Source of the DNA: Flavimobilis soli
GTDB taxonomy: Bacteria; Actinomycetota; Actinomycetes; Actinomycetales; Cellulomonadaceae
NCBI RefSeq assembly: GCF_002564025.1
Contig: NZ_PDJH01000001.1
Span: 2,728,001-2,792,000 of the forward strand
DNA: 64,000 nt
Direction: 5' to 3'
The notes under the pieces were generated by a model. That model had not been told where the DNA came from. It made no database searches and worked only from the letters and a program-made list of their open reading frames with translations. Within the stretch, counting starts at the first letter, position 1. Each line of letters begins with the position of its first letter. Below are positions 46,504 through 53,704 of the stretch, in pieces. A program made the translations under genes and the position numbers.

Positions 46504-47313
46504 TCATCTGACCTTCGCGACCTTGGACTTGTACGCCGGGGCGTACTTCGCCTTCGCGATCTTGAAGTAGAGCTTGTCGCCCTTGCGCAGGTTCTTGACC
46601 TTGAACTTCGCGGACGAGCGGTAGCCGTCCTCGCGGAGCTTCTTGGTCGAGTGCTTGACGTACTTCTTCTTGCCCTTCTTCTTCACGTAGAGGGTCGCCT
46701 TCGCGCCCTGCTGGTACTCGGGAGCGCGGAGCGTGAGCTTCGCCGTCGCGCCCGCGCGCCAGGAGGACGACGCGAGACCGGTCTCGGAGAGGGAGACCTT
46801 CTTGTTCGCGGTGACGGTGAACTTCGCGGTGGCGGTCTTGACGGACTCCACGTACTCGGTGCCGACCTTGGCGAACTGCTTGACCGGGAACGTGATCTTG
46901 TAGACGCCGGGGGACGTCGCCGCCGTGACCCGGATCGTCGCGGTCAGCTTCGAACCAGGGACGGGGCTCGAGGGCCGGTCCCAGTTGGCGATGTAGGGCT
47001 TGGAGGGCGAGGCCTCGCGCGAGTGCACGAGCTGCACGTCCGGGTACTGCGTGGAGTACCACAGGCCGATGCCGTCGCCGGTCTTGTCGGTGTAACCGCC
47101 GTCGCTCGCCGGGCCCGACAGCGTCGCGATGATCTTGAACGTCTTGCCGCCGTATGTCGAGGAGGTCGTGACCTTGCCCGGGTTGCTCGCGATCCTCACC
47201 GCGTGCGTGCCGGTGGAGGCTGCCTGCGCGGGTGCGGTGGTCACGAGGGTGGTGCCTGCGGCGAGCGCGAGCGTGGTCCCGAGCGCAAGGGCGCGTCTAG
47301 TGAGTGTCTTCAT
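46504..47313 (-). CDS. Secreted Lys-rich protein of unknown function
   Basis: 269 residues. Signal peptide RRALALGTTLALAAGTTLVT ending at APAQAAS (cleavage near 32). The mature part starts HAVRIASNPGKVTTSSTYGG and has Ig-like beta strands (LTATIRVTAATSPGVYKITF). The last 90 residues are rich in Lys (TLYVKKKGKKKYVKHSTKKL, KFKVKNLRKGDKLYFKIAKA), similar in style to the neighbouring protein. No cysteine and no enzymatic motif. The upstream region holds several inverted repeats. Likely a cell-wall-associated or matrix protein; function unknown. Confidence 0.75.
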   Translation of the reverse strand: MKTLTRRALALGTTLALAAGTTLVTTAPAQAASTGTHAVRIASNPGKVTTSSTYGGKTFKIIATLSGPASDGGYTDKTGDGIGLWYSTQYPDVQLVHSREASPSKPYIANWDRPSSPVPGSKLTATIRVTAATSPGVYKITFPVKQFAKVGTEYVESVKTATAKFTVTANKKVSLSETGLASSSWRAGATAKLTLRAPEYQQGAKATLYVKKKGKKKYVKHSTKKLREDGYRSSAKFKVKNLRKGDKLYFKIAKAKYAPAYKSKVAKVR

Positions 47314-47330
47314 CCTGTCCCTGTCGTTCA

Positions 47331-47409
47331 GCGGAGCCCCTGGCTCCGCGGCGTTGTCGTGCGTGGCAGGAGCAGCCCCTGCCCCAGGGTGAAGATAGTG
47401 ACCTGGGGC
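47331..47409 (-). promoter_or_regulatory. Structured upstream region of the secreted-protein gene
   Basis: Three inverted repeats in a row: GCGGAGCC/GGCTCCGC (47331-47349, 3-base loop), GGCAGG/CCTGCC (47365-47383) and GCCCCAGG/CCTGGGGC (47381-47409, 13-base loop). On the minus strand the last one encloses TATCTT, a possible -10 box, so a repressor bound there could block transcription. The first would be an mRNA hairpin 18 bases before the start codon. Confidence 0.5.
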
Positions 47410-47547
47410 ACGATGCGCGCGTCGAGAACCGGCAAAACGGGCAGCGGGTTCCGAACTCGTGCTCAGGTCTCAGGATTCAAGACCTGCGCGGCCGCCCGGC
47501 GCGCGTCCGTGATGCGGCCGGGGTGTGGAACGCGCCCCTGCGTGTGG
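47410..47547. other. Intergenic stretch upstream of the cimA leader
   Basis: About 140 bases between the divergent upstream regions of the secreted-protein gene and of cimA. I see no gene and no strong hairpin. Confidence 0.5.
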
Positions 47548-47553
47548 CATCAT
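47548..47553 (+). promoter_or_regulatory. -10 box of the cimA leader
   Basis: CATCAT, six bases before the GTG (47560) of the leader peptide, so the leader ORF should begin at the first transcribed base. TGTGGA at 47524-47529, 18 bases upstream, is a weak -35 candidate. Confidence 0.45.
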
Positions 47554-47559
47554 GGCCGT

Positions 47560-47589
47560 GTGATCGACCTCACCGTGATTATCGACTAG
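47560..47589 (+). CDS. cimA leader peptide (isoleucine-type attenuator), 9 residues
   Basis: Tiny frame GTG...TAG encoding MIDLTVIID: three Ile, one Leu and one Val in nine residues, including an Ile-Ile pair next to the end. It is placed at the expected transcription start. A hairpin follows at 47591-47617 (GCGT-C-CGGCA/TGCCG-A-ACGC, 7-base loop), then a terminator with seven T, then cimA. The composition fits sensing of charged Ile-tRNA, the end product of the citramalate pathway. Confidence 0.7.
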   Translation: MIDLTVIID

Positions 47590-47621
47590 TGCGTCCGGCA
47601 CCACCTCTGCCGAACGCGCTG

Positions 47622-47647
47622 ACCCTCCGTCCCCGGGGGGTTTTTTT
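47622..47647 (+). terminator. cimA attenuator terminator
   Basis: ACCCTCC (47622-47628) pairs with GGGGGGT (47635-47641, one T-G pair) around a 6-base loop and runs into TTTTTTT (47641-47647). It is located between the leader peptide and the cimA start (47705). Confidence 0.75.
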
Positions 47648-47704
47648 GTTGAACCGCGGTCGGTGCCTCGCGCGGCACCGGTCTCGATGTGAAGAGAGCG
47701 ACCG

Positions 47705-49294
47705 ATGAGCTTCCACGTGTACGACACCACCCTGCGCGACGGCGCGCAGCAGGAAGGCATGAACCTGTCCGTCACGGACAAGCTCGCGATCGCGCCCCTG
47801 CTCGACGAGCTGGGCGTCGGCTTCATCGAGGGCGGCTGGCCCGGCGCCGTCCCGAAGGACACGGAGTTCTTCGCGCGCGCGCGCTCGGAGCTCACGCTCA
47901 AGAACGCCGTCCTCGCCGCCTTCGGCGCGACGCGCAAGGTCGGCGTCAAGGTCGAGGAGGATCCGCAGGTCCGCGCGCTGCTCGACTCGCAGGCCCCGGT
48001 CGTCACCCTCGTCGCCAAGTCCGACGTCCGGCACGTGGAGCGCGCCCTGCGCACCACCGCCGAGGAGAACCTCGCGATGATCGCGGACACGGTCCGCTTC
48101 CTCGCGGGCGAGGGACGCCGCGTCTTCGTCGACGCCGAGCACTTCTTCGACGGCTACCGCTTCGATCGAGCAGCGTCGCTCGCAGCCGTCGAGGCCGCCT
48201 TCGACGCGGGCGCCGAGGTCGTCGCGCTGTGCGACACGAACGGCGGGATGCTCCCCGGCTGGGTCGGCGACATCGTCGCGGAGGTGCGAGACGCCGTCGG
48301 GCCGGACCGGCTGCTCGGCGTGCACGCCCACAACGACACGGGCTGCGCCGTCGCGAACTCCCTCGCGGCCGTCGAGGCGGGCGCGAGCCACGTCCAGGGC
48401 ACGGTCAACGGCTACGGCGAGCGCACGGGCAACGCCGATCTCATCACGGTCGTCGCGAACCTCGAGCTCAAGCACGGGCGGGCCCTGCTCGCCGGGCGCG
48501 GCCTCGCCGAGGCGAGCCGCATCGCGCACGCGATCTCCGAGCTCACGAACATCTCCCCGTACGCGCGCCAGCCGTACGTCGGGGCGAGCGCCTTCGCCCA
48601 CAAGGCGGGCCTGCATGCGAGCGCGATCAAGGTCGACCCGGACCTCTACCAGCACATCGACCCGCGAGCCGTCGGCAACGACATGCGCATGCTCATCTCC
48701 GACATGGCCGGGCGCGCGTCGATCGAGCTCAAGGGGCGTGAGCTCGGCTTCGACCTCGCGGGCCAGGGCGACGTGCTGTCCCGCGTGACCAACCGCATCA
48801 AGGACGCCGAGGCGAACGGCTACACGTACGACGCGGCGGACGCGTCGTTCGAGCTCATCCTCCGCGAGGAGGTCACCGGCGAGCGTCCCGCGTACTTCAC
48901 GGTCGAGTCGTGGCGCTCGATCGTCGAGCGCACCGGCAGCCGCGGCTCCGAGACCGCGTCCGAGGCGACCGTCAAGCTCCGTGCCGGAGGGGAGCGCATC
49001 GTCTCGACGGGCGAAGGAAACGGTCCGGTGAACGCGCTCGACCAGGCGCTGCGTCAGGCGCTCGGTCGTGTCTACCCCGAGATCGAGAAGTTCGAGCTGA
49101 TCGACTTCAAGGTGCGCATCCTGGACCAGACGCACGGCACCGACGCCATCACGCGCGTCCTCATCGAGACGACCGACGGGGAGCAGTCCTGGTCGACCGT
49201 CGGCGTCGGCCCGAACCTGCTCGAGGCGTCGTGGGAGGCCCTCACGGACTCGGCGATCTTCGGCCTGCTCAAGGCTGGCGTCAGCCCGCGCTGA
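47705..49294 (+). CDS. cimA: Citramalate synthase
   Basis: Condenses acetyl-CoA with pyruvate to (R)-citramalate, the entry to threonine-independent isoleucine synthesis. 529 residues. HMGL-like TIM barrel with VYDTTLRDGAQQEGMNLSVT (metal Asp), GWPGAVPKDTEFF, ALCDTNGGMLPGWV and GVHAHNDTGCAVANSLAAVE, HVQGTVNGYGERTGNADLI, and a C-terminal LeuA-type allosteric domain (near 400-525, KFELIDFKVRILDQTHGTDA). The length and RDGAQQEG are CimA-like rather than LeuA-like. Start at ATG 47705 behind GAAGAGAG. An attenuator upstream suggests isoleucine control. Confidence 0.92.
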   Translation: MSFHVYDTTLRDGAQQEGMNLSVTDKLAIAPLLDELGVGFIEGGWPGAVPKDTEFFARARSELTLKNAVLAAFGATRKVGVKVEEDPQVRALLDSQAPVVTLVAKSDVRHVERALRTTAEENLAMIADTVRFLAGEGRRVFVDAEHFFDGYRFDRAASLAAVEAAFDAGAEVVALCDTNGGMLPGWVGDIVAEVRDAVGPDRLLGVHAHNDTGCAVANSLAAVEAGASHVQGTVNGYGERTGNADLITVVANLELKHGRALLAGRGLAEASRIAHAISELTNISPYARQPYVGASAFAHKAGLHASAIKVDPDLYQHIDPRAVGNDMRMLISDMAGRASIELKGRELGFDLAGQGDVLSRVTNRIKDAEANGYTYDAADASFELILREEVTGERPAYFTVESWRSIVERTGSRGSETASEATVKLRAGGERIVSTGEGNGPVNALDQALRQALGRVYPEIEKFELIDFKVRILDQTHGTDAITRVLIETTDGEQSWSTVGVGPNLLEASWEALTDSAIFGLLKAGVSPR

Positions 49295-49345
49295 GGGGCT
49301 TGTGCCCGTGACCGACGACACGGTGGCCGTCCGCCTGGGCGGGCA

Positions 49346-49351
49346 TAGGCT
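49346..49351 (+). promoter_or_regulatory. -10 box of a probable leaderless promoter for the lipoate ligase gene
   Basis: TAGGCT, eight bases before GTG 49360. The earlier in-frame starts (TTG 49351, GTG 49354) would overlap or abut the -10 box and are therefore unlikely. Confidence 0.4.
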
Positions 49352-49359
49352 TGGTGACC

Positions 49360-50427
49360 GTGAGAGGCGAATACAAGGTCCCAGGTGGCAAGCTCGTCGC
49401 GGTCGACGTCGAGACGACCGGCGAAGGTGAGGCAGGTCCCGCGCGGCTGACGCACGTCGCGATCTCGGGCGATTTCTTCCTCGAGCCCGACACGGCGCTC
49501 GAAGACATCGACGCCGCGCTGCTCGGGATGCCGGTCACCGCCGGCGTGACGCAGCTCGCGAGCGCGATCGAGGGCGCTCTCGGTGACGACGTGACGATGA
49601 TCGGCTTCACCGCCGAGGCTGTCGCGATCGCCGTGCGTCGCGCGCTGGGCCACGCGACCGGGTGGCACGACCACACGTTCGAGATCGTGCACGAGCCCGC
49701 GCAGTCGCCCGCGATGCACATGGCGCTCGACCAGGCTCTCGCGGAGGCGGTCGACGCCGGCGAGCGTCGGCCCACGCTGCGCATCTGGGAGTGGGGCGCC
49801 CCGGCCGTCGTGATCGGCTCGTTCCAGTCCCTCAAGAACGAGGTCGACCCGGAGGGCGCGGAGAAGCACGGCATCACGGTCGTCCGCCGGATCTCGGGCG
49901 GTGGCGCGATGTTCATCGAGCCCGGCAACACGATCACGTACTCGCTCACCGTCCCGGGCTCTCTCGTCGAGGGCCTGAGCTTCGAGCAGTCGTACGCGTT
50001 CCTGGACGACTGGGTGCTCGGAGCGCTCGGCGAGCTCGGTATCAAGGCGACGTACCAGCCGCTCAACGACATCGCGTCGCCCGCAGGCAAGATCGCGGGC
50101 GCGGCGCAGAAGCGCCTCGTCGGCGGTGCCGTGCTGCACCACGTGACGATGGCCTATGACATCGACGCGGACAAGATGCTCGAGGTGCTGCGCATCGGCC
50201 GCGAGAAGATGAGCGACAAGGGCACGAAGAGCGCGAACAAGCGGGTCGACCCGCTGCGCTCGCAGTCAGGTATGTCGCGCGCCGACGTGATCGAGGCGTT
50301 CAAGGCGCACTTCCGGTCGCGCTACGACGCGGTCGACGGAACGGTGACGGACGCTGAGCGCGCCCGCGCCGAGGAGCTCGTCGAGACGAAGTTCGCGACC
50401 CAGGAGTGGACCGCGCGCGTTCCGTGA
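49360..50427 (+). CDS. Lipoate-protein ligase A with N-terminal accessory domain
   Basis: Attaches lipoate (or octanoate) to E2 and GcvH proteins via lipoyl-AMP. About 355 residues. Residues 1-90 form the small LplA accessory domain, here at the N-terminus (GEYKVPGGKLVAVDVETTGE, GDFFLEPDTALEDIDAALLG). The catalytic BPL/LplA domain follows: MHMALDQALAEAVDAGERRP, PAVVIGSFQSLKNEVD, RRISGGGAMFIEPGNTITYS and the lysine loop PAGKIAGAAQKRLVGGAVLH. In E. coli LplA the accessory domain is C-terminal, so the order is swapped. No lipoyl enzymes are encoded nearby. Confidence 0.88.
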   Translation: MRGEYKVPGGKLVAVDVETTGEGEAGPARLTHVAISGDFFLEPDTALEDIDAALLGMPVTAGVTQLASAIEGALGDDVTMIGFTAEAVAIAVRRALGHATGWHDHTFEIVHEPAQSPAMHMALDQALAEAVDAGERRPTLRIWEWGAPAVVIGSFQSLKNEVDPEGAEKHGITVVRRISGGGAMFIEPGNTITYSLTVPGSLVEGLSFEQSYAFLDDWVLGALGELGIKATYQPLNDIASPAGKIAGAAQKRLVGGAVLHHVTMAYDIDADKMLEVLRIGREKMSDKGTKSANKRVDPLRSQSGMSRADVIEAFKAHFRSRYDAVDGTVTDAERARAEELVETKFATQEWTARVP

Positions 50428-50445
50428 CGCGCTCTCGCGGCGACT

Positions 50446-50490
50446 GACGAAGCGGCGGGCGTGCGCGGTGCGCGCGACCGCCGCTTCGTC
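50446..50490. terminator. Terminator after the lipoate ligase gene
   Basis: GACGAAGCGGCGG (50446-50458) pairs perfectly with CCGCCGCTTCGTC (50478-50490), a 13-bp stem with a 19-base loop. It stands between convergent genes. Confidence 0.7.
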
Positions 50491-50505
50491 GTCTGATCGA
50501 CGGAG

Positions 50506-50928
50506 TCAGTGTCGTCGGGACTGGACGACGTACGAGACGATCGCGACGGCGAGGAGCGCGTAGAGCAGGATCACGAGCGTCGGGAGCGCGGGGGCGCCGA
50601 CGGCGACGGTGGCCGTCGCGATGGCGGCAGCGGGCAGCGACACCATGCCGACGACGGCGAGCGCAGCCGTGAGGACGGCGTCGTCACGCTCGTCGCCCGT
50701 GCGGGTGAAGGCGCGGTCGAGCGACGTCGTCGACCCGGGGCGGCGCATGGCGCGCCACGCCGCGACGGCGAAGCCGGCGAGCGCGAGGCCGCCACCGACG
50801 GCGGCACCGCGGCCCATGTCGCCGGGGCCGTACCGGTTCAGGACGATCACGAGCGGGACGAGGACGGCGGCGCCCGAGATCAGGCCGGCGCTCGCCTTCA
50901 GGACGAGGTTGCGCTTGTCAGTCGACAT
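50506..50928 (-). CDS. Small membrane protein, third gene of the XRE operon
   Basis: 140 residues with about four hydrophobic segments: SAGLISGAAVLVPLVIVL, AVGGGLALAGFAVAAW, a longer one around ALAVVGMVSLPAAAIATATV, and TLVILLYALLAVAIVSYVV. A charged cytoplasmic loop (RAMRRPGSTTSLDRAFTRTG) lies between the second and third. ATG 50928 lies inside the end of the XRE gene (11-base overlap), so translation is coupled. The family cannot be named with certainty; it resembles the DUF2178-like membrane proteins paired with small XRE regulators. Possibly the regulator's membrane partner or target. Confidence 0.72.
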   Translation of the reverse strand: MSTDKRNLVLKASAGLISGAAVLVPLVIVLNRYGPGDMGRGAAVGGGLALAGFAVAAWRAMRRPGSTTSLDRAFTRTGDERDDAVLTAALAVVGMVSLPAAAIATATVAVGAPALPTLVILLYALLAVAIVSYVVQSRRH

Positions 50929-51109
50929 GGAAGATCTCCTCGATGGTGGTGCCGAAGCGACGGGCGATGGCGAAGGCGAGGGGGAGTGAGGGGTCGTACT
51001 TCCCGGTCTCGATCGAGTTGACGGTCTGCCGGGAGACGCCGAGCTCGGCGCCGAGGGCTGCTTGGGAGAGCCCTTCTGCCTCGCGGAGCGCGCGGACGTC
51101 GTTGCGCAT
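50918..51109 (-). CDS. XRE/Cro-type HTH regulator, 63 residues
   Basis: Minimal DNA-binding protein consisting of a single HTH_3 domain: MRNDVRALREAEGLSQAALG followed by AELGVSRQTVNSIETGKYDP and SLPLAFAIARRFGTTIEEIF. The SRQTVNSIE recognition helix is typical of the YozG/immunity-repressor-like short regulators. It overlaps the previous gene by one base (TGATG) and the next by 11. It probably binds the three palindromes at 51329-51392 and so regulates its own operon (inference). Confidence 0.9.
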   Translation of the reverse strand: MRNDVRALREAEGLSQAALGAELGVSRQTVNSIETGKYDPSLPLAFAIARRFGTTIEEIFHVD

Positions 51110-51315
51110 CAGGCGCCCTCGGTAGCCCTTGCCACGGGCTGGGTGCGCGCCTCGCGGCGACGGCCCAGGAGGAGGGCGACGATGCCGGCCGTGACGCCCG
51201 TGACGATGCCCGCGATGGTGGGGGCGGTCAGCAGGGTGCCGGCCTCGATCTGGCGGACGAGGCACAGCGCCCCGAAGAGCAGGGGCGCAGCGAGGGCGAG
51301 GTGCTTGCGGTTCAT
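51109..51315 (-). CDS. Small two-TM membrane protein, first gene of the XRE operon
   Basis: 68 residues. Two hydrophobic helices, LALAAPLLFGALCLVRQI and TIAGIVTGVTAGIVALLLG, are followed by a basic tail (RRREARTQPVARATEGA). CGGAGGTCC provides a ribosome binding site for ATG 51315. It leads an operon with the XRE regulator and a four-TM protein. No family recognised. Confidence 0.75.
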   Translation of the reverse strand: MNRKHLALAAPLLFGALCLVRQIEAGTLLTAPTIAGIVTGVTAGIVALLLGRRREARTQPVARATEGA

Positions 51316-51328
51316 CGGGGACCTCCGG

Positions 51329-51392
51329 TGTCAAGGACGCTTGATGTGTCAAGGATGCTTGACGTTGCGGGGCTTGTCAAGCATCCTTGACA
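51329..51392. promoter_or_regulatory. Array of three palindromic operators upstream of the XRE operon
   Basis: Consensus TGTCAAG-N4-CTTGACA. Copies: 51329-51346 (TGTCAAGGACGCTTGATG), 51347-51364 (TGTCAAGGATGCTTGACG) and 51375-51392 (TGTCAAGCATCCTTGACA, perfect). Centres are 18 and 28 bases apart. The half-sites contain TTGACA, so they overlap any -35 element. The array ends 13 bases before the first gene of the operon, the expected position for autorepression by the XRE protein. Confidence 0.8.
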
Positions 51393-51454
51393 CGATGTGC
51401 TGCACGGACCCAGGCAGGAGGGGGTCGGCTGCGCTGGCCTCGCGGGCCGAGGTG

Positions 51455-52180
51455 TCAGCCCCCAGCCGGCCGAGCCCCGAGGATCGCCGTCCCGACGCGC
51501 ACGATCGTCGCGCCCTCGGCGATCGCGAGCTCGAGGTCGCCGCTCATGCCCATGCTCAGCTCCGTCGCCTGCGAGGTGCCGGGGGCGCGGGACGCGAGCA
51601 GGGCGTCGCGCAGCTCGCGCAGCAGCGCGTAGCCCGCGCGGACACGGTCTGCGTCGGGGGAGTTGAGGCCGATCGTCATGAGGCCGCGCAGGCGTAGCCC
51701 CGGCACGACGGCGACGGCCGTCGCGAGCGCGACCGCGTCGTCGGGTGCCGCGCCGGCCTTGGTCTCCTCGCCGGAGACGTTGACCTGCACGAGGACGTCG
51801 ATCGTGCGCCCTGCCGCCGCGGCGCGGGACCCGAGCGCCTCCGCGAGCGCGTGGGAGTCGACGGTCTCGACGCACGTGACGACGTCGCCCGCGCGCAGCA
51901 GGGCGTTGATCTTGTTGGACTGCAGCCGACCGATCATGTGCACGCGCGGCCGCTCGGGAAGGGCAGTGAGCGTCCCGGCCTTGGCGGCGATGTCCTGGAC
52001 CCGGCTCTCGCCCAGGAGCACGGCGCCGGCGCGGACCGCGTCGATCGTCCGGTCGAGCGGCACCGTCTTCGTCGCGACGACGAGGGTGACCTCCTGCGGG
52101 TCGCGCCCAGCGGCCGTGCACGCTGCCTCGATGCGGGCCGTGACCTGCGCGATCGCGGCGGAGATCGCTTCGGTGCTCAT
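51455..52180 (-). CDS. YggS/PROSC-family PLP homeostasis protein
   Basis: PLP-binding, non-catalytic protein involved in vitamin B6 and amino acid homeostasis. 241 residues. Alanine-racemase-like barrel with the PLP Lys in LVVATKTVPLDRTIDAVRAG (near 37), RVHMIGRLQSNKINALL, DVLVQVNVSGEETKAG, RGLMTIGLNSPDADRVR and LSMGMSGDLELAIAEGATIV with VRVGTAILG. In Actinobacteria it is usually near ftsZ/sepF; here it stands alone. The start is ATG 52180, with TATCAT 8 bases upstream and GGAG in between. Confidence 0.92.
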   Translation of the reverse strand: MSTEAISAAIAQVTARIEAACTAAGRDPQEVTLVVATKTVPLDRTIDAVRAGAVLLGESRVQDIAAKAGTLTALPERPRVHMIGRLQSNKINALLRAGDVVTCVETVDSHALAEALGSRAAAAGRTIDVLVQVNVSGEETKAGAAPDDAVALATAVAVVPGLRLRGLMTIGLNSPDADRVRAGYALLRELRDALLASRAPGTSQATELSMGMSGDLELAIAEGATIVRVGTAILGARPAGG

Positions 52181-52188
52181 GATGCTCC

Positions 52189-52194
52189 ATGATA
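52189..52194 (-). promoter_or_regulatory. -10 box for the YggS gene
   Basis: TATCAT on the minus strand, eight bases before ATG 52180. It lies back to back with the promoter of the divergent membrane-protein gene, 46 bases separating the two start codons. Confidence 0.5.
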
Positions 52195-52213
52195 GTCGCG
52201 CGGGCGCATGCGC

Positions 52214-52219
52214 CATGAT
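52214..52219 (+). promoter_or_regulatory. -10 box of a probable leaderless promoter for the DUF2079 gene
   Basis: CATGAT, seven bases before ATG 52227. The sequence CATGATGGGGC is identical to that before ligA (13559). Confidence 0.4.
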
Positions 52220-52226
52220 GGGGCCC

Positions 52227-53678
52227 ATGACACAGACGGCAGCGCGCGCCCAGGGCACCGAGGGCGTCGATGAACCGTCCGCGCGCCCCGCCGCGTGGCC
52301 AGCGGTCGCGCTCGCGGTCGTCGCGCTCGGCGCCTACCTGACGCTCAGCCTCGCGCGGTGGTTCCGCTGGGACACCCCGAGCTGGGACAACGCGATCTTC
52401 GAGCAGGGCATCCGCGGGTGGTCCCGTCCGGGTTGGCCGATCGTCGACATCAAGGGCCACGAGTTCAACCAGCTCGGCGACCACTTCTCGCCGATCATCG
52501 CGCTCGTCGCGCCGTTCTACCGGGTGTTCCCGTCGCCTGTGACGCTGCTCGTCGCCCAGTGCGTGCTCGTCGCGATCTCGGTCGTGCCGGTGACGGTGCT
52601 CGCGCGCCGTCGGCTCGGGGCCGTGCCCGGGCTGGCCCTCGGTGCCGCCTACGCGTCCTCGTGGGGCGTGCAGTCCGCGATCGACGTGCAGTTCCACGAG
52701 TACGCGTTCGCCGCGCCGATCCTCGCGTTCGGCCTCAAGGCCGCGCTCGAGAAGCGGTGGACGCCCGCGTGCGTCTGGATCGGCCTGCTGCTGCTCGTCA
52801 AGGAGGACATGGGCCTGACGGTCGCCGGCTTCGGGGCGGTGCTGTGGCTCTGGGGCGAGCGGCGGCGCGCGTGGCAGATGGTCGCGATCGGGCTCGGCGG
52901 CATGGCGCTCGTCCTCGGCGTGGTCATCCCGCTGTTCAACCCCCACCACCGCTACGACTACTGGGGCAAGCTCGGCGAGGACGGCGGCGAGACGGCCGCG
53001 ACGGCGGGCTCGCTCCTCGCGGGCATGTGGCGGATCGCCACGCACTTCTTCGTGCCGGGGCAGAAGATCACGACGCTCCTGCTGATCGTCGCGATCTCGG
53101 GACTCGTCGCGCTGCGCTCGCCGCTCCTGCTGATGATCGTGCCCACGATGGTGTGGCGGTACGCCGGCTCGACCGAGTTCTACTGGGGCCCGACCTGGCA
53201 CTACTCGCTCATCCTCATGCCGATCGTGTTCGTCGCGGCGATCGACGGCTGCGAGCGGTTGCGCGCGTCGCGGTCCCGCGCCCTGCGCGGGTACGGCCGC
53301 GCCGCGCCGGCGGTCATGGTGCTCGTGAGCGCCGCGCTCGTGCCCTCCTTCCCGTTCGGCGACCTCGCGGACCCGAAGACCTACGAGGTGCCGGAGCACG
53401 CGGCCGCCGGCCAGGCAGCCCTCGACTCGATCCCGGCGGGCGCGTCCGTGACGACGGACCTCGGCCTGATCGTGCGGCTCGCGACCGAGCACCGGGCGTA
53501 CTGGGTGGGCACGGAGGGCAACCCCGCGACCGACTACGTCGCGATCCGCACCGACTACGGTTGGGGCGCGGACGCGCCGACCGACGCGGCCGCGTACGCC
53601 GAGCTGCTGTATCCGGGCCACACGTACGAGACGGTGTTCGACGACGGTGGCTACCTCGTCGCCCGCCGCACCTCCTAG
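52227..53678 (+). CDS. DUF2079-type polytopic membrane protein
   Basis: 483 residues with many hydrophobic stretches (PAVALAVVALGAYLTLSLA, LLVAQCVLVAISVVPVTVLA, VWIGLLLLVKEDMGLTVAGF, TTLLLIVAISGLVALRSPLL). The signature loop WDNAIFEQGIRGWSRPGWPI with GHEFNQLGDHFSPIIALVAP, and the second part QFHEYAFAAPILAFGLKAAL, are DUF2079-like, a GT-C-like membrane fold. The last 110 residues are extracytoplasmic (TTDLGLIVRLATEHRAYWVG). Probably a lipid-linked sugar transferase or related envelope enzyme, but no activity is established. ATG 52227 follows a -10 box by seven bases. Confidence 0.8.
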   Translation: MTQTAARAQGTEGVDEPSARPAAWPAVALAVVALGAYLTLSLARWFRWDTPSWDNAIFEQGIRGWSRPGWPIVDIKGHEFNQLGDHFSPIIALVAPFYRVFPSPVTLLVAQCVLVAISVVPVTVLARRRLGAVPGLALGAAYASSWGVQSAIDVQFHEYAFAAPILAFGLKAALEKRWTPACVWIGLLLLVKEDMGLTVAGFGAVLWLWGERRRAWQMVAIGLGGMALVLGVVIPLFNPHHRYDYWGKLGEDGGETAATAGSLLAGMWRIATHFFVPGQKITTLLLIVAISGLVALRSPLLLMIVPTMVWRYAGSTEFYWGPTWHYSLILMPIVFVAAIDGCERLRASRSRALRGYGRAAPAVMVLVSAALVPSFPFGDLADPKTYEVPEHAAAGQAALDSIPAGASVTTDLGLIVRLATEHRAYWVGTEGNPATDYVAIRTDYGWGADAPTDAAAYAELLYPGHTYETVFDDGGYLVARRTS

Positions 53679-53704
53679 CTCCCGTTCCCATCGAGAGGAC
53701 ACTC

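Noticed and set aside
47705..49294. Annotation of the cimA gene as 2-isopropylmalate synthase (leuA)
   Set aside because: Length (529), RDGAQQEG and the overall pattern are those of citramalate synthase; typical actinobacterial LeuA has a different N-terminus and motif set.
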